This document shows, in pieces, positions 8,722 through 18,207 of a DNA stretch of 64,000 bases. The stretch covers positions 1,922,001 to 1,986,000 of the forward strand of contig DAJPGB010000001.1 in assembly GCA_025992855.1 (NCBI GenBank), written 5' to 3'. Under the pieces are notes generated by a model. It was not told the DNA's origin and made no database searches. It saw only the letters and a list, made by a program, of their open reading frames with translations. How positions within the stretch are numbered: position 1 is the first letter of the stretch; each line of letters starts with the position of its first letter. The position numbers and the translations under genes are program-made. The stretch comes from Coriobacteriaceae bacterium (GTDB lineage: Bacteria; Actinomycetota; Coriobacteriia; Coriobacteriales; Coriobacteriaceae).

Positions 8722-11700
8722 TTAGCGCCCGTCGCCGCCCAGCAGCGCCAGAACATCTTCGCGGGTAAACAGCGCCGACGAGATGCCGTCGCCGCCGAGC
8801 ACGCTGTTGACCAGGTCGCGCTTGGACTCCTGCATCTGCATAATGCGCTCCTCGATCGTGTCCTTGGCGATGAGCTTGTACACGGTCACGGTATGTTGCT
8901 GGCCAATACGGTGCGCGCGGTCGGTCGCCTGGTCCTGCGCTGCCACGTTCCACCACGGGTCGTAGTGGATGACCACGTCGGCCGCCGTCAGGTTAAGGCC
9001 CACGCCGCCCGCCTTGAGCGAAATCAAAAAGACCGGAACCTCGCCCGCTTGGAACTGCGCGACCATCTTGGCGCGGCTCTCCTTAGACGAAGCGCCCGTG
9101 AGCTTAAGGAAGGCGATGTCCTCCTTGGCCAAGCGCTTACCGATGATATCGAGCATACCCGTAAACTGGCTGAACAACAGGATGCGATGCCCGCCGTCGA
9201 GTGCGCCGTGCACGAGCTCCATGCACATATCGAGCTTGGCGCTCCCCGCCTTGTAATCCTCGTAGTGTAGACGCGGGTCGCAGCAGATCTGGCGCAGCTT
9301 GGTGAGCTCGGCGAGCACCTTGAGTTTGTCCTTCTTAAACTCCCCAGCCTCGCGGTGCTGCACCTGCTGGGCGATGCGGTCCTGGTTGGCCAGGTAGAGC
9401 TTGCGCTGCTCGCCGGTAAGCTGCGCCATGACGGTGTCTTCGATCTTCTCGGGCAGGTCGGCCACCACGTCTTCCTTAACACGGCGCAGCACAAACGGCG
9501 ACACGAGCGCCTGCAGGCGAGCGGCGCTATCGCCCTCGGCATGCTCGACGAGGCTCTCAAAGCGCTTGGCAAACGACTCGCGCGTCCCCAAAAGGCCCGG
9601 CATCAAAAAGTCGAAGATGCTCCAGAGCTCGGACAGGCGGTTTTCGATGGGCGTGCCCGTCAGGGCAAAGCGCACGCCGGCAGGCAGGCGCTTGGCGGCG
9701 CGCGCCACCTGCGTGAGCGGATTTTTAATGTACTGTGCCTCATCGAGCACCACGCGGGCAAAATCCTGCTCGACGTACTCGTCGATATCGCGCCGCATAA
9801 GGTCATACGACGTCACGACCACGCTATGCTCGGCCACGCCGGCGATCTGCACGCGGCGTTGAGCCTTGGCGCCCACAATGGCGCACACATCGAGCGACGG
9901 GGCAAAGCGCTCCAGCTCGGCAGTCCAGTTGTACACGAGTGAGGCCGGGCATACCACGAGCGTGGGCTTGGTGTCCCCCGCCTCCACGCGCGCCAGGATA
10001 TGCGCAATCATCTGGAGCGTTTTGCCCAGGCCCATGTCGTCGGCCAAGATGCCGCCAAGGCCCAGGTGTTCGAGCGAGCCGAGCCACTGGTATCCGTCGA
10101 CCTGGTAGCCGCGCATCGTTGCCTTGAGCGATGCCGGCACCGTAAAGTCCATCTTGCCGAGCGTGTCCAGGCGCTCGACGGTACGGCGGAACGCAGCGTC
10201 GCGATCGGCCTCGAGCGCGGGCGTGCGTGCAAGCATGCTATCGACAAACAGGGTACTCGACACGGGAAGCGACACGCCGTCGAGCAAGTCGACCGCATCG
10301 ACGCCCAGGTCCTCGGCAAGACCAAACGCGGCACGGGCACTCTCGTCCAGGCGTACGATGTCGCCGGACGTCAGGCGCGCAAACGTCTGGTGGCGCTTGT
10401 AGGAGTCCAGATAGATGGCAAGGTCTGCCGCCGAAAGGCCGCTCGCGCCCAGTTCGACGTCGAGCAGGTTACTCTTGACGGTTGCACGCACCGAAAGCTT
10501 GGGCGCGGGACGCACCGAAATCTGGCGCAGACGGTCGCTGAGCATGACCTCACCCAGCTCGGACAGGGCGGACAGACCCTCGGTCAGCAGGCAGAACAAG
10601 CGGGCGTCATCGCGCTCCTCAAACGCCAGGCCGCCCTCGTAAAAGTCGAAATACAGGGCCGCCATGTCCATAACGCGAAACTCCGCCACCACGTCGCGGG
10701 GCGGCACGCCGGGGCGCTGCTCTTCAAAGGGACTGCCCGGAGCGCCCAGGCTAAAGAGATCCGCCGACCAATCGCCGTAGGTAACCGTAATTTTGCAGGT
10801 CACGAGCCCATCGTCGACGCCGATCGCCATGGCAAAGCTCGGCTCGGGTGCCACGGTATCGAGCGCGGCGGGCGCGGTGAGGTCGGTGTAGTCGCGCAAA
10901 ATGGGCAGCGCCATACGGCAGAACTCACCCACCTGCTCGGCGGCAATATGGGCGGGCGTGCGGCACGGCAGCAAGCGCGACAAAAAAGGTGCGGCATGCT
11001 GAGCAAATGCAGCGTCGGTACGGCGCGCGCGGTGCGTGTCAACCAAGTAGGCGGCATCGCCCGACGCAAAGCAGTACATATCGGCGGGCAGGCGCAGGTC
11101 ATAGCTACCACCAGCCGCCGGCGCGATTTTGGCGGCAAGGAGTGGTGGGTGCTTAGCGGACGCCTCGTCCTCCCCTTGCGGAGATAGCTCAACCGCCACG
11201 TCGTAGGTGCGATGCGTCGTCGTCCCCCGCGACCAGGCGGGCTCAAAGGAGATGGTCTGGCCGCGCAGCAGGTCCAGCACATATACGATGCTATGCTCGG
11301 ACAGCGGCAACTGACGCTCGGCAACAAAACCACTGCGGGCAAAGTCGTACGACGCCGAACGCGAGCTTGTGATGTCATCGAGATAGGCAACTGTCGTCGC
11401 AACAAGGTTGAGCAGCTTTGCCGATGTTTCGTCAAAGGCCTCAGGTGAATGGACAAACGTGAGCTTCTTGCCATAGGAGAACGTGCCGCCGCGCACGTAG
11501 GCATCGGCCATGCCGTCGATGTCCTTGACCACGTAGGAGACCGATCCACAGCGAATGCGGAACTCGAGCGCCCAGCTAAAGCGGTCAGCGAACAGCGGAT
11601 TGTAGTACGGCACCAACGAGGGCTCCAACGCCGCTTTGGGGGCGTCGGGATCAACGGCACCGGCAAGCTTGCGGCGCATGCTCGCCAGCTCATCCATGCG

Positions 11701-12186
11701 CGCGTCCGAAAGATCGGAAAGCGCCGCCACAAGGCTCGGGCTCGTGGGGACGGGCGCCGGGAAGGGAAAGTTGGGGTTGACGGCCGGCGCGGCGGACGCG
11801 GCGCGCGCGGGCTGTTTCGGCTGCGCCGTAAACGTGCGAACCGGCGTGCGCAAACCTTCGACGGGCTCGGCGCCGCTGGCATCCAAATACGCCAGCGCCG
11901 TGGCAATAGCGTGCTTACACATACCGGGGTAACGATAGGCGGCGGGACAATCGCAGTCGTAGTCGATCACCTCGTGCTCGTCCATGTCGAGCGCCACGTG
12001 CGTCTTGTACAGGTCGCCGCGCGAGCCGCGCACCGAGCCCTCAACCGTCACGTTTTTGGAGAAGCGCGAGCCGCTGTCCTCGATCGACAGCACGGCGCCG
12101 TTGAGCATGAGCGAACGCCCCTTCATAAAGGTGCCGCTCAACGCCGCCTCTTTGCGAAGCGCCTGCACAAACGTCCCCTGCGCCAT
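8722..12186 (-). CDS. SNF2-family helicase with SWIM zinc finger
   Basis: A 1154-residue SWI2/SNF2-type dsDNA translocase. The N-terminus holds a SWIM zinc finger (CDCPAAYRYPGMCKHA, about residues 78-93), and a long middle region of unknown fold follows. The ATPase core lies in the last 480 residues: GGILADDMGLGKT (Walker A), VVLDEAQYIKN (DEAQ box), LTGTPIENR, LLFSQFT and DRAHRIGQ. This architecture is common in Gram-positive bacteria; its role is probably chromosome maintenance or transcription-linked remodelling, but no precise function is established. The start at 12186 has GGAGG seven bases upstream; a GTG at 12204 lies before that site. It begins 28 bases after the dnaE stop, so the two are probably cotranscribed. 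Confidence 0.92.
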   Translation of the reverse strand: MAQGTFVQALRKEAALSGTFMKGRSLMLNGAVLSIEDSGSRFSKNVTVEGSVRGSRGDLYKTHVALDMDEHEVIDYDCDCPAAYRYPGMCKHAIATALAYLDASGAEPVEGLRTPVRTFTAQPKQPARAASAAPAVNPNFPFPAPVPTSPSLVAALSDLSDARMDELASMRRKLAGAVDPDAPKAALEPSLVPYYNPLFADRFSWALEFRIRCGSVSYVVKDIDGMADAYVRGGTFSYGKKLTFVHSPEAFDETSAKLLNLVATTVAYLDDITSSRSASYDFARSGFVAERQLPLSEHSIVYVLDLLRGQTISFEPAWSRGTTTHRTYDVAVELSPQGEDEASAKHPPLLAAKIAPAAGGSYDLRLPADMYCFASGDAAYLVDTHRARRTDAAFAQHAAPFLSRLLPCRTPAHIAAEQVGEFCRMALPILRDYTDLTAPAALDTVAPEPSFAMAIGVDDGLVTCKITVTYGDWSADLFSLGAPGSPFEEQRPGVPPRDVVAEFRVMDMAALYFDFYEGGLAFEERDDARLFCLLTEGLSALSELGEVMLSDRLRQISVRPAPKLSVRATVKSNLLDVELGASGLSAADLAIYLDSYKRHQTFARLTSGDIVRLDESARAAFGLAEDLGVDAVDLLDGVSLPVSSTLFVDSMLARTPALEADRDAAFRRTVERLDTLGKMDFTVPASLKATMRGYQVDGYQWLGSLEHLGLGGILADDMGLGKTLQMIAHILARVEAGDTKPTLVVCPASLVYNWTAELERFAPSLDVCAIVGAKAQRRVQIAGVAEHSVVVTSYDLMRRDIDEYVEQDFARVVLDEAQYIKNPLTQVARAAKRLPAGVRFALTGTPIENRLSELWSIFDFLMPGLLGTRESFAKRFESLVEHAEGDSAARLQALVSPFVLRRVKEDVVADLPEKIEDTVMAQLTGEQRKLYLANQDRIAQQVQHREAGEFKKDKLKVLAELTKLRQICCDPRLHYEDYKAGSAKLDMCMELVHGALDGGHRILLFSQFTGMLDIIGKRLAKEDIAFLKLTGASSKESRAKMVAQFQAGEVPVFLISLKAGGVGLNLTAADVVIHYDPWWNVAAQDQATDRAHRIGQQHTVTVYKLIAKDTIEERIMQMQESKRDLVNSVLGGDGISSALFTREDVLALLGGDGR

Positions 12187-12214
12187 CACTTCCTCCAATC
12201 TCACCCGGGGTAGC

Positions 12215-15200
12215 TTAGATCACCGTCACGCGGCCCTGGTTACCCACAATGGCCTTGGCCTCGGCCAGCAGCGGAATCGAACGCGCGTTGACCTTGGCAG
12301 GTACCTCGGCACGCAGCACGCGCCCGTCCACCTGCTCGATAAAGATCTCCACGCGGTCGCCGCCCGGGTTAGCGGTGAGCACCGTGGCCAGGCGCGCCAT
12401 ATTGCCCTGGCTAAAGCGGCTGTTGGGCACCATGACCTCAAACACCTTGGGCTTGTTGTTCTCTTCGTTGAGCTCGAGCGGCACGATCTCCTGCGCGATG
12501 ATCTGGTCGCCGCGGTCCGAGCGCTCGAGTTTGCCCTTAATGCGCACAAAGGCATCGGACAGCTGCGCGCCGGTCTCGGGATCGACCTCGCCGTACAGGT
12601 ACCCCTCGGCCTCTTTATAGGTCTTGGGGAACACGACGACGGTGGCCTCGCCTTCCATGTCCTCGAGCTGCACGATGCCCATGGGGTCGCCGTTTTTGGT
12701 CACGCGCTTGGATACGCTCGAGACCATACCGGCCCACCACAGAGCCTTGCCCTCGGGAATCTCCTGGTTGATGGTACCGCCCGTGGGGTTTTGCACCTCG
12801 TAGCCAGTGTCGATCTGCGAGAACGAGAAGTCGCGCGCTTTGCTGAGCGCATACTCAAACGGGCGCAGCGGGTGGTCCGAGACATAGATGCCCAGAACCT
12901 CCTTCTCCTGGCTCAGCTTGAGGTGGCGGTCCCATTCCTGGCCATCCGGATCGGGCACGCTGACCTCGAAGCCCGAGCCCTCAACGTCACCAAACATGTC
13001 GAAGAACGACGTCTGGCCGCTCGCACGGTCCTTTTGGCGCTTCACCGCGGCGTCGATGATGTTCTCGGGGTTGTTCTTGTCCACAAAGTGCATCATCTGA
13101 CGGCGCGGATAGCCCGTGGAGTCGAAGGCACCTGCCTTGATCAGCGATTCGATCACGCGGCGGTTGGCCTGGCTCGAGTCCACGCGATCGACAAAGTCGT
13201 GCAGCGTCTTAAACGGGCCGCCCGCCTCGCGCTCGGCGATAATCGCCTGCGCCACGCCGGTGCCCACGCCGCGGATGCCGGCCAGACCAAAGCGCACGCC
13301 TTCCTTGGTAGCCGTGAACTCGGTGCCGGACTCGTTGACGTCTGGCGACAGCACGGGGATGCCGTCGTGACGGCACGCCGAGACGTAGTGCACGATCTTG
13401 TCGGTCTTGCCCGTGTAGGACGTCAGAACGGCCGCCATGTACTCGTGCGGATAGTGCGCCTTGAGCCACGCCGTCTGCATAACCAGAATGGCATAGCCGG
13501 CGGAGTGCGACTTGTTAAAGGCGTAGGACGCGAACTCAAGAACATCGTCCCAAATCTTCTGGGCGACCTCACGCGTGTAGTTGTTCTTGATGGCGCCGTT
13601 CATCCAGTGGTCGTAGGTGGTCTCGTCCGAGCCATCCTCCCAGTGCAGCACCGTCGACGTGAGCAGCTTGATCTTTTTCTTAGCCACGGGCTTACGGATA
13701 CGCGAGTCCGATTCGCCCTTGGAGAAGCCGCACATCTCGACGGAGATGAGCATAACCTGCTCCTGGTAGACCATGGTGCCGTAGGTTTCGCCCAGGATGT
13801 CGTCCAAGCGGTCGTCGTAGGAGACCGCCGGCTCCTTGCCGTTCATACGGTTGATGTAGGACGAGACCATGCCGGCGCCCAGCGGGCCCGGGCGGTACAG
13901 GGCGATCAATGCTACGACGTGCTTGTACTCGGTGGGCTTCATGTTCTTGATCGTGGCCGTCATGCCGGCGGACTCGACCTGGAAGACGCCGGCAGTGTGA
14001 CCGGAGCCCATGAGCTTAAAGATCTCGGGATCGTCAAAGGGAATCTCTTCCTCTTTGATGTCGATGCCGAAGTTCTTTTTGATGTTGGCCTTGGCCTTGG
14101 AGATAACCGTCAGCGTACGCAGGCCCAGGAAGTCCATCTTGAGCAGGCCCATGTCGGCGACGGTATGGCCCTCGTACTGGGTGATCTCGACGCCGCCCTT
14201 GGTGTCGAGCTTGGTGGGCACGTGCTCGTTGACGGGGTCACGGCAGATCAGAACGGCGCACGCGTGCACGCCCTCGCCACGGGTGAGGCCCTCGATAGAG
14301 AGCGCCGTGTCGATGATGCGGCGGGCGTCGTCGTCCTTTTTATAGGCCTCGGCAAAATCGGGGTTAAAGAGGTCCTCTTTGCCGGGTTGTTTGTCGAGCA
14401 CCTGCTTGAGCTTGACCTTGGGGTCGCTCGAGACCATCTTGGACAGACGCTGGCCCATGTAGACCGGGTAGTCCAGGACGCGCGCGGCATCGTTGATGGC
14501 CTGCTTGGCCTTGATGGTCGAGTAGGTGATGACGTGGGTGACCTTCTCGGGGCCGTAGAGCTGGCGAACGTGCTCCACGACCTCGAGACGCCGCTCATCG
14601 TCGAAGTCCATATCGATATCGGGCATCTCGGTACGTTGCGGGGACAGGAACCTCTCGAACATCAGGCCGTTCTCGAGCGGGTCGAACGCGGTGATGTTCA
14701 TGGCGTAGGCGACGATAGCGCCGGCGGCCGAGCCACGGCCGGGGCCGACGCCGATGCCGTTGTCCTTAGCCCATTGCACGTACTCGGCAACGATCAAGAA
14801 GTAGGCGGCAAAGCCCTTGTCGCAGATGACCTTGTATTCGTACTCAAAGCGCTCTTTGATGTTGACGCCGCCGATCTCGCGCGTGGCCCAGTCGTCGCCG
14901 TAGTGCTGGCGCAGGCCTTTCTCGCACTCGCGGCGGAACTGGCTCTCGTGCGTCTCGCCGGGATCGAGCAGCGGGAAGCGCGGCAGGATGATGGAGTCCC
15001 AGTCCAGCTCCACGTAGCACTTGTCGGCGATCTCGAGCGTGTTGTCGCAGGCCTCGGGGCAATACGGGAACATCGCCCGCATCTCCTCCTCGGTCTTCAT
15101 GTAAAACTCCGAGCCGGTCATGCGCATGCGGTTGGGGTCGTCGACCTTGGCATTCATGCCAATACACATGATGACGTCCTGCACGGGCGCGTCCTCGCGG

Positions 15201-16018
15201 CGCAGGTAGTGGAAGTCGTTGGTGGCGATAACCTTGACGCCCACCTGCTTGGCGATGTCGATGAGCGTGCGGTCCATCTGCTCGTCGGTCAGGCCGTTAT
15301 CGGTGGTAATGCCGTGTTCCTGGATCTCGATATAAAAGTCCCCGGGCTCGAAGGTATCACGGAAGGTCTCGGCCCACTTGATGGCGCCTTCCATGTCGCC
15401 GCGGTCGATGTATTTGGGGATAATGCCGGCGATACAGGCGCTCGTGCAGATCATGCCCTTGGCATGGCGACGCAGGTTGTCGAGCGTCACGCGCGGCTTG
15501 TAGTAAAAGCCCTGCACGGCGGCCTCGGAGACCGTCTGCATCAGGTTGACGTAACCCTCCTGGTCCTTGGCCAGAAGGATCATATGGTAGAGCTCGGGCT
15601 TGTGGTCGCGGGCGAGCGTCTCGTCCGGTGTAAAGTAGACCTCGCAGCCAAAGATGGGCTTGATGACCAGCGGCGGCTTGAGCTCGTCGATATTGCCCTT
15701 CTCGTCCCACATGGCCATGTCCTTGACGTACTGGGCATGCTCGCGCGGGTTTGCCTCGGGGTCGGGCTCCACCAGCTCGTCGCGGCGGTCCTTTTCCAAG
15801 AAGGCCTTGTCGTGGCTCCACGTCTTGTACTCGGGCGTGTTGTGGTTGACGGCGTCGCAGGCCAGCGCCAGATCGGGCACGCCGTACATGTAGCCGTGGT
15901 CGGTAATGGCCACGGCAGGCATGCCCAGCTCAACGGCACGGTTGACCATATCCTGGATACGGGTTGCGCCGTCGAGCATGGAGAAAACAGTGTGATTGTG
16001 CAGATGGACGAATGCCAT
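12215..16018 (-). CDS. dnaE: DNA polymerase III alpha subunit
   Basis: Catalytic subunit of the replicative DNA polymerase. An N-terminal PHP domain (FVHLHNHTVFSMLDG, AITDHGYMYG) is followed by the polymerase core with the catalytic acidic motif PDIDMDFDDERR and GPGRGSAAGAIVAY, tandem helix-hairpin-helix (GIRGVGTGVAQAI), and a C-terminal OB fold (GMVSSVSKRVTKNGDPM). At 1267 residues it is about 100 longer than E. coli DnaE. Part of the excess is an acidic/charged insertion in the PHP domain (about 58-100, WSHDKAFLEKDRRDELVEP). I see no intein motifs. It shares an apparent transcription unit with the SNF2 helicase. Confidence 0.96.
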   Translation of the reverse strand: MAFVHLHNHTVFSMLDGATRIQDMVNRAVELGMPAVAITDHGYMYGVPDLALACDAVNHNTPEYKTWSHDKAFLEKDRRDELVEPDPEANPREHAQYVKDMAMWDEKGNIDELKPPLVIKPIFGCEVYFTPDETLARDHKPELYHMILLAKDQEGYVNLMQTVSEAAVQGFYYKPRVTLDNLRRHAKGMICTSACIAGIIPKYIDRGDMEGAIKWAETFRDTFEPGDFYIEIQEHGITTDNGLTDEQMDRTLIDIAKQVGVKVIATNDFHYLRREDAPVQDVIMCIGMNAKVDDPNRMRMTGSEFYMKTEEEMRAMFPYCPEACDNTLEIADKCYVELDWDSIILPRFPLLDPGETHESQFRRECEKGLRQHYGDDWATREIGGVNIKERFEYEYKVICDKGFAAYFLIVAEYVQWAKDNGIGVGPGRGSAAGAIVAYAMNITAFDPLENGLMFERFLSPQRTEMPDIDMDFDDERRLEVVEHVRQLYGPEKVTHVITYSTIKAKQAINDAARVLDYPVYMGQRLSKMVSSDPKVKLKQVLDKQPGKEDLFNPDFAEAYKKDDDARRIIDTALSIEGLTRGEGVHACAVLICRDPVNEHVPTKLDTKGGVEITQYEGHTVADMGLLKMDFLGLRTLTVISKAKANIKKNFGIDIKEEEIPFDDPEIFKLMGSGHTAGVFQVESAGMTATIKNMKPTEYKHVVALIALYRPGPLGAGMVSSYINRMNGKEPAVSYDDRLDDILGETYGTMVYQEQVMLISVEMCGFSKGESDSRIRKPVAKKKIKLLTSTVLHWEDGSDETTYDHWMNGAIKNNYTREVAQKIWDDVLEFASYAFNKSHSAGYAILVMQTAWLKAHYPHEYMAAVLTSYTGKTDKIVHYVSACRHDGIPVLSPDVNESGTEFTATKEGVRFGLAGIRGVGTGVAQAIIAEREAGGPFKTLHDFVDRVDSSQANRRVIESLIKAGAFDSTGYPRRQMMHFVDKNNPENIIDAAVKRQKDRASGQTSFFDMFGDVEGSGFEVSVPDPDGQEWDRHLKLSQEKEVLGIYVSDHPLRPFEYALSKARDFSFSQIDTGYEVQNPTGGTINQEIPEGKALWWAGMVSSVSKRVTKNGDPMGIVQLEDMEGEATVVVFPKTYKEAEGYLYGEVDPETGAQLSDAFVRIKGKLERSDRGDQIIAQEIVPLELNEENNKPKVFEVMVPNSRFSQGNMARLATVLTANPGGDRVEIFIEQVDGRVLRAEVPAKVNARSIPLLAEAKAIVGNQGRVTVI

Positions 16019-16258
16019 GTGATGAGCTCCGATGCGGGTTCGTGTTCTGACTGAACGATTTTACCGCACGGCGCGGACGCCACCCGAACCTAGCCAAACC
16101 AACACGGGTAGTCTTTTTGGGACCTTTAAAAAGGGGAATGAGGGCATCCAGATATATCGAGTATTACTGGAACCCCGGCGATGCGCGGAATGATTTGTGA
16201 CGAATAGTCATGTCCATCAAGAAGGCTCGACGCTTCGGGCAGCTCGTCAATCGATATA
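16019..16258 (-). other. Intergenic region upstream of dnaE, with possible gene remnant
   Basis: About 240 bases between dnaE and the MFS stop. A 10-bp inverted repeat, GATATATCGA at 16151-16160 and TCGATATATC at 16251-16260, brackets a 90-base segment. On the minus strand, one base out of frame with the MFS gene, about 50 codons are open without a convincing start (reads IDELPEASSLLDGHDYSS). It could be a decayed gene end or chance. The dnaE promoter presumably lies here, but I cannot point to it. Confidence 0.3.
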
Positions 16259-17458
16259 TCAATTCTTGGAGACCTGTATTCCTACCATTTTTAATGAAAC
16301 AACGGCGGTAATTGTTATCGCGATTGCACCAATAATACCGAGCGCTATCTGAATGGGATATAACCCCAACACATGTCCAAATATGGAGAAAAACATTGCG
16401 GAAAAGAGAGCCCTTACCAGAGACGCGACGGAAAGGATCGTCGCGCGGAGATCGTCCGCTATCGCGTCTTGGATTAAGTTTTCCGAAGTGATGTACACCA
16501 CTTCTGGGAGAAAACAAAGCACCATGCTAAGGCCAAACAAACACAGCGGATTTGAAGCGAACCACGGAAGAATCATGAAAAGGCCAGCCTCGATTAGCAT
16601 CGAGCCGAGCATGGTATTTCTTTTCCCGAAACGCGATGAGAAGAAATCTGCTGCAATGTAGGCCATCGCATTTACTGCATAGGATGCACCGAAAAAGATT
16701 CCTATTATGGAGACGGGAGCATCAAATGCGTCGAATACCAACTGATTCAAGTTGTAATAACTCCCATAGAATCCATCGAGCATGCTTGTGCCGATTAGAA
16801 GAAGCAATACCGCAAAAGCGGATTCTCCAATGCACCAGGTTTCGCGTCTGAAGATCTTGGCTACGTCAAACCTTTCCTCCCCAGAGTTTTTGGAATGGGT
16901 CGCTTCCATCCTCTCAATGGGATACAGAAGGAAAAGCTGCAGAAGATAGAAAACGGAAACGCATACGTAGAGTGCACTCCAAGATATTTGGGCAATGAAT
17001 GATCCAAGTACGATTGCCACTCCCGTCGCGATTGATTGCGCGGCGAGCAGCTGAGCGTTGATGGTGAGGAAGCGCTCTCCTTGACCGGCATTTCGGGCAA
17101 TTTCATATAAAAGTGCTTGTTCGGATCCCGATTGAAGGGAGTAGGCGAGTGCCTCAACAAGGGAAAGCGCGACGAGAAAGGGGCCTGAGAGCAGCAGCAT
17201 GCCAGCCGTATGGAAGAAAAGAAGCAGAACGCCCACTTGAATCGAGAACTTCTTTCCAAAGAAATCGCCTACCAGCCCTGTTGGTAGCTCGAGGGCGACC
17301 GTTGCAATGTTGTACAGGGCTTGATAAAGCGCGATTTCCGTGACAGACATTCCTTTATCCGCAAGGAAAAGTAGAAACACTCCCCGATTTAAAACAAATC
17401 CCGCGAGAACGAAAAAGGCGGAATAGATGTGCAGCTGCGCAGTGGCATTCTTATTCAT
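16259..17458 (-). CDS. Major facilitator superfamily transporter
   Basis: A 399-residue membrane protein with about 12 hydrophobic helices. The MFS loop 2-3 signature is recognisable as GLVGDFFGKKFS. A central cytoplasmic loop (about 187-205, ERMEATHSKNSGEERF) separates the two halves. It resembles drug/multidrug-type exporters of the Gram-positive MFS group; the substrate is unknown. Base composition is visibly more AT-rich than the flanking genes (many AT-ending codons, runs of A and T), which suggests recent horizontal acquisition. It has its own Shine-Dalgarno (GGAAGTG) and no operon partner. Confidence 0.85.
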   Translation of the reverse strand: MNKNATAQLHIYSAFFVLAGFVLNRGVFLLFLADKGMSVTEIALYQALYNIATVALELPTGLVGDFFGKKFSIQVGVLLLFFHTAGMLLLSGPFLVALSLVEALAYSLQSGSEQALLYEIARNAGQGERFLTINAQLLAAQSIATGVAIVLGSFIAQISWSALYVCVSVFYLLQLFLLYPIERMEATHSKNSGEERFDVAKIFRRETWCIGESAFAVLLLLIGTSMLDGFYGSYYNLNQLVFDAFDAPVSIIGIFFGASYAVNAMAYIAADFFSSRFGKRNTMLGSMLIEAGLFMILPWFASNPLCLFGLSMVLCFLPEVVYITSENLIQDAIADDLRATILSVASLVRALFSAMFFSIFGHVLGLYPIQIALGIIGAIAITITAVVSLKMVGIQVSKN

Positions 17459-17561
17459 TTGGCACTTCCATCAACTAATTTTGTCAGGTCGCTCGCTACT
17501 GACTCGAAGTCTGAAGTGTTTACAGTTGATGTGAAGAGCGGTAAAGCTTTTGCACAGGGTA

Positions 17562-18071
17562 TCACTGGAATACATCCGAAGCGTTTTCGGCAGTATCATC
17601 GGCGAAGGCGGGATTAGCCTTTACGCGGTGCTCACCCTCGATGTATTTGACGATTTGATCAATCGTCTGGTTGGCGTGGCTCTTGAGCTTGCGCTCATAG
17701 AAGAAGAGGCCGAGCTTGCCGCGCGTGCCAGACGTGTTGCCACCCACACCCTGAAAATCCTCGGTATAGGTGAGCTCGCAGGCACCATCGCCAGCAGGTG
17801 CAGCCTCATAGCGCATGGTATTGATGCCCGCCGCATACTGAAAACGGACCTCATAGAGACACGGGTAGTCAAAGTGCTTAATCTTAACCTTGATCGCCGT
17901 GCCCTTGGCCTTGCCTTTTGCGGACTGGGCGCGCTTCTCGTACTTATAGCCGTTGAGCTTGTTGCGGCTGGGACGCTTGCCCGTGGCGTTCTCGATATCC
18001 TGCATGATGGACCCCGCCAGAGCGTCAAAAAGCTCCTCCGGCGTCACCTTAAGCGTTTTGGTGAGCTGCAT
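17562..18071 (-). CDS. DUF3284 domain protein
   Basis: A 169-residue soluble protein. The conserved start (MQLTKTLKVTPEELFDAL), the IENATGKR stretch and CELTYTEDFQGVG match the DUF3284 family of Firmicutes and Actinobacteria, whose fold resembles START/polyketide-cyclase-like ligand-binding proteins. The biochemical function is not known. Relatives often sit near sugar PTS genes; here the neighbours are an MFS transporter and addA, so context does not help. Strong AAGGAG ribosome site. Confidence 0.75.
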   Translation of the reverse strand: MQLTKTLKVTPEELFDALAGSIMQDIENATGKRPSRNKLNGYKYEKRAQSAKGKAKGTAIKVKIKHFDYPCLYEVRFQYAAGINTMRYEAAPAGDGACELTYTEDFQGVGGNTSGTRGKLGLFFYERKLKSHANQTIDQIVKYIEGEHRVKANPAFADDTAENASDVFQ

Positions 18072-18132
18072 GATGGCTCCTTATTCGTTTGAACCGTTCG
18101 AGCCATTGTACCGCCCCAGGCTCTCCCATGCG

Positions 18133-18195
18133 TTGCGGTGAAATGCGGACTGTTTGGCGGCTTTTTTGGCCAAAACAGTCCGTATTCCACCGCAA
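18133..18195. repeat. 63-nt palindromic repeat, family II, copy 1
   Basis: A 23-nt left arm beginning TTGCGGTGAAATGCGG and a matching right arm (three mismatches) surround a 17-nt loop. The same 63-nt design with nearly the same arms recurs at 29254-29316. It follows the addA stop and may also end that transcript. Confidence 0.8.
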
Positions 18196-18207
18196 GTTAT
18201 CTGAGGG

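Noticed and set aside
11984..16054. 1356-codon open frame on the plus strand
   Set aside because: It is the mirror of dnaE, which carries all polymerase motifs; long antisense frames are common in GC-rich DNA.
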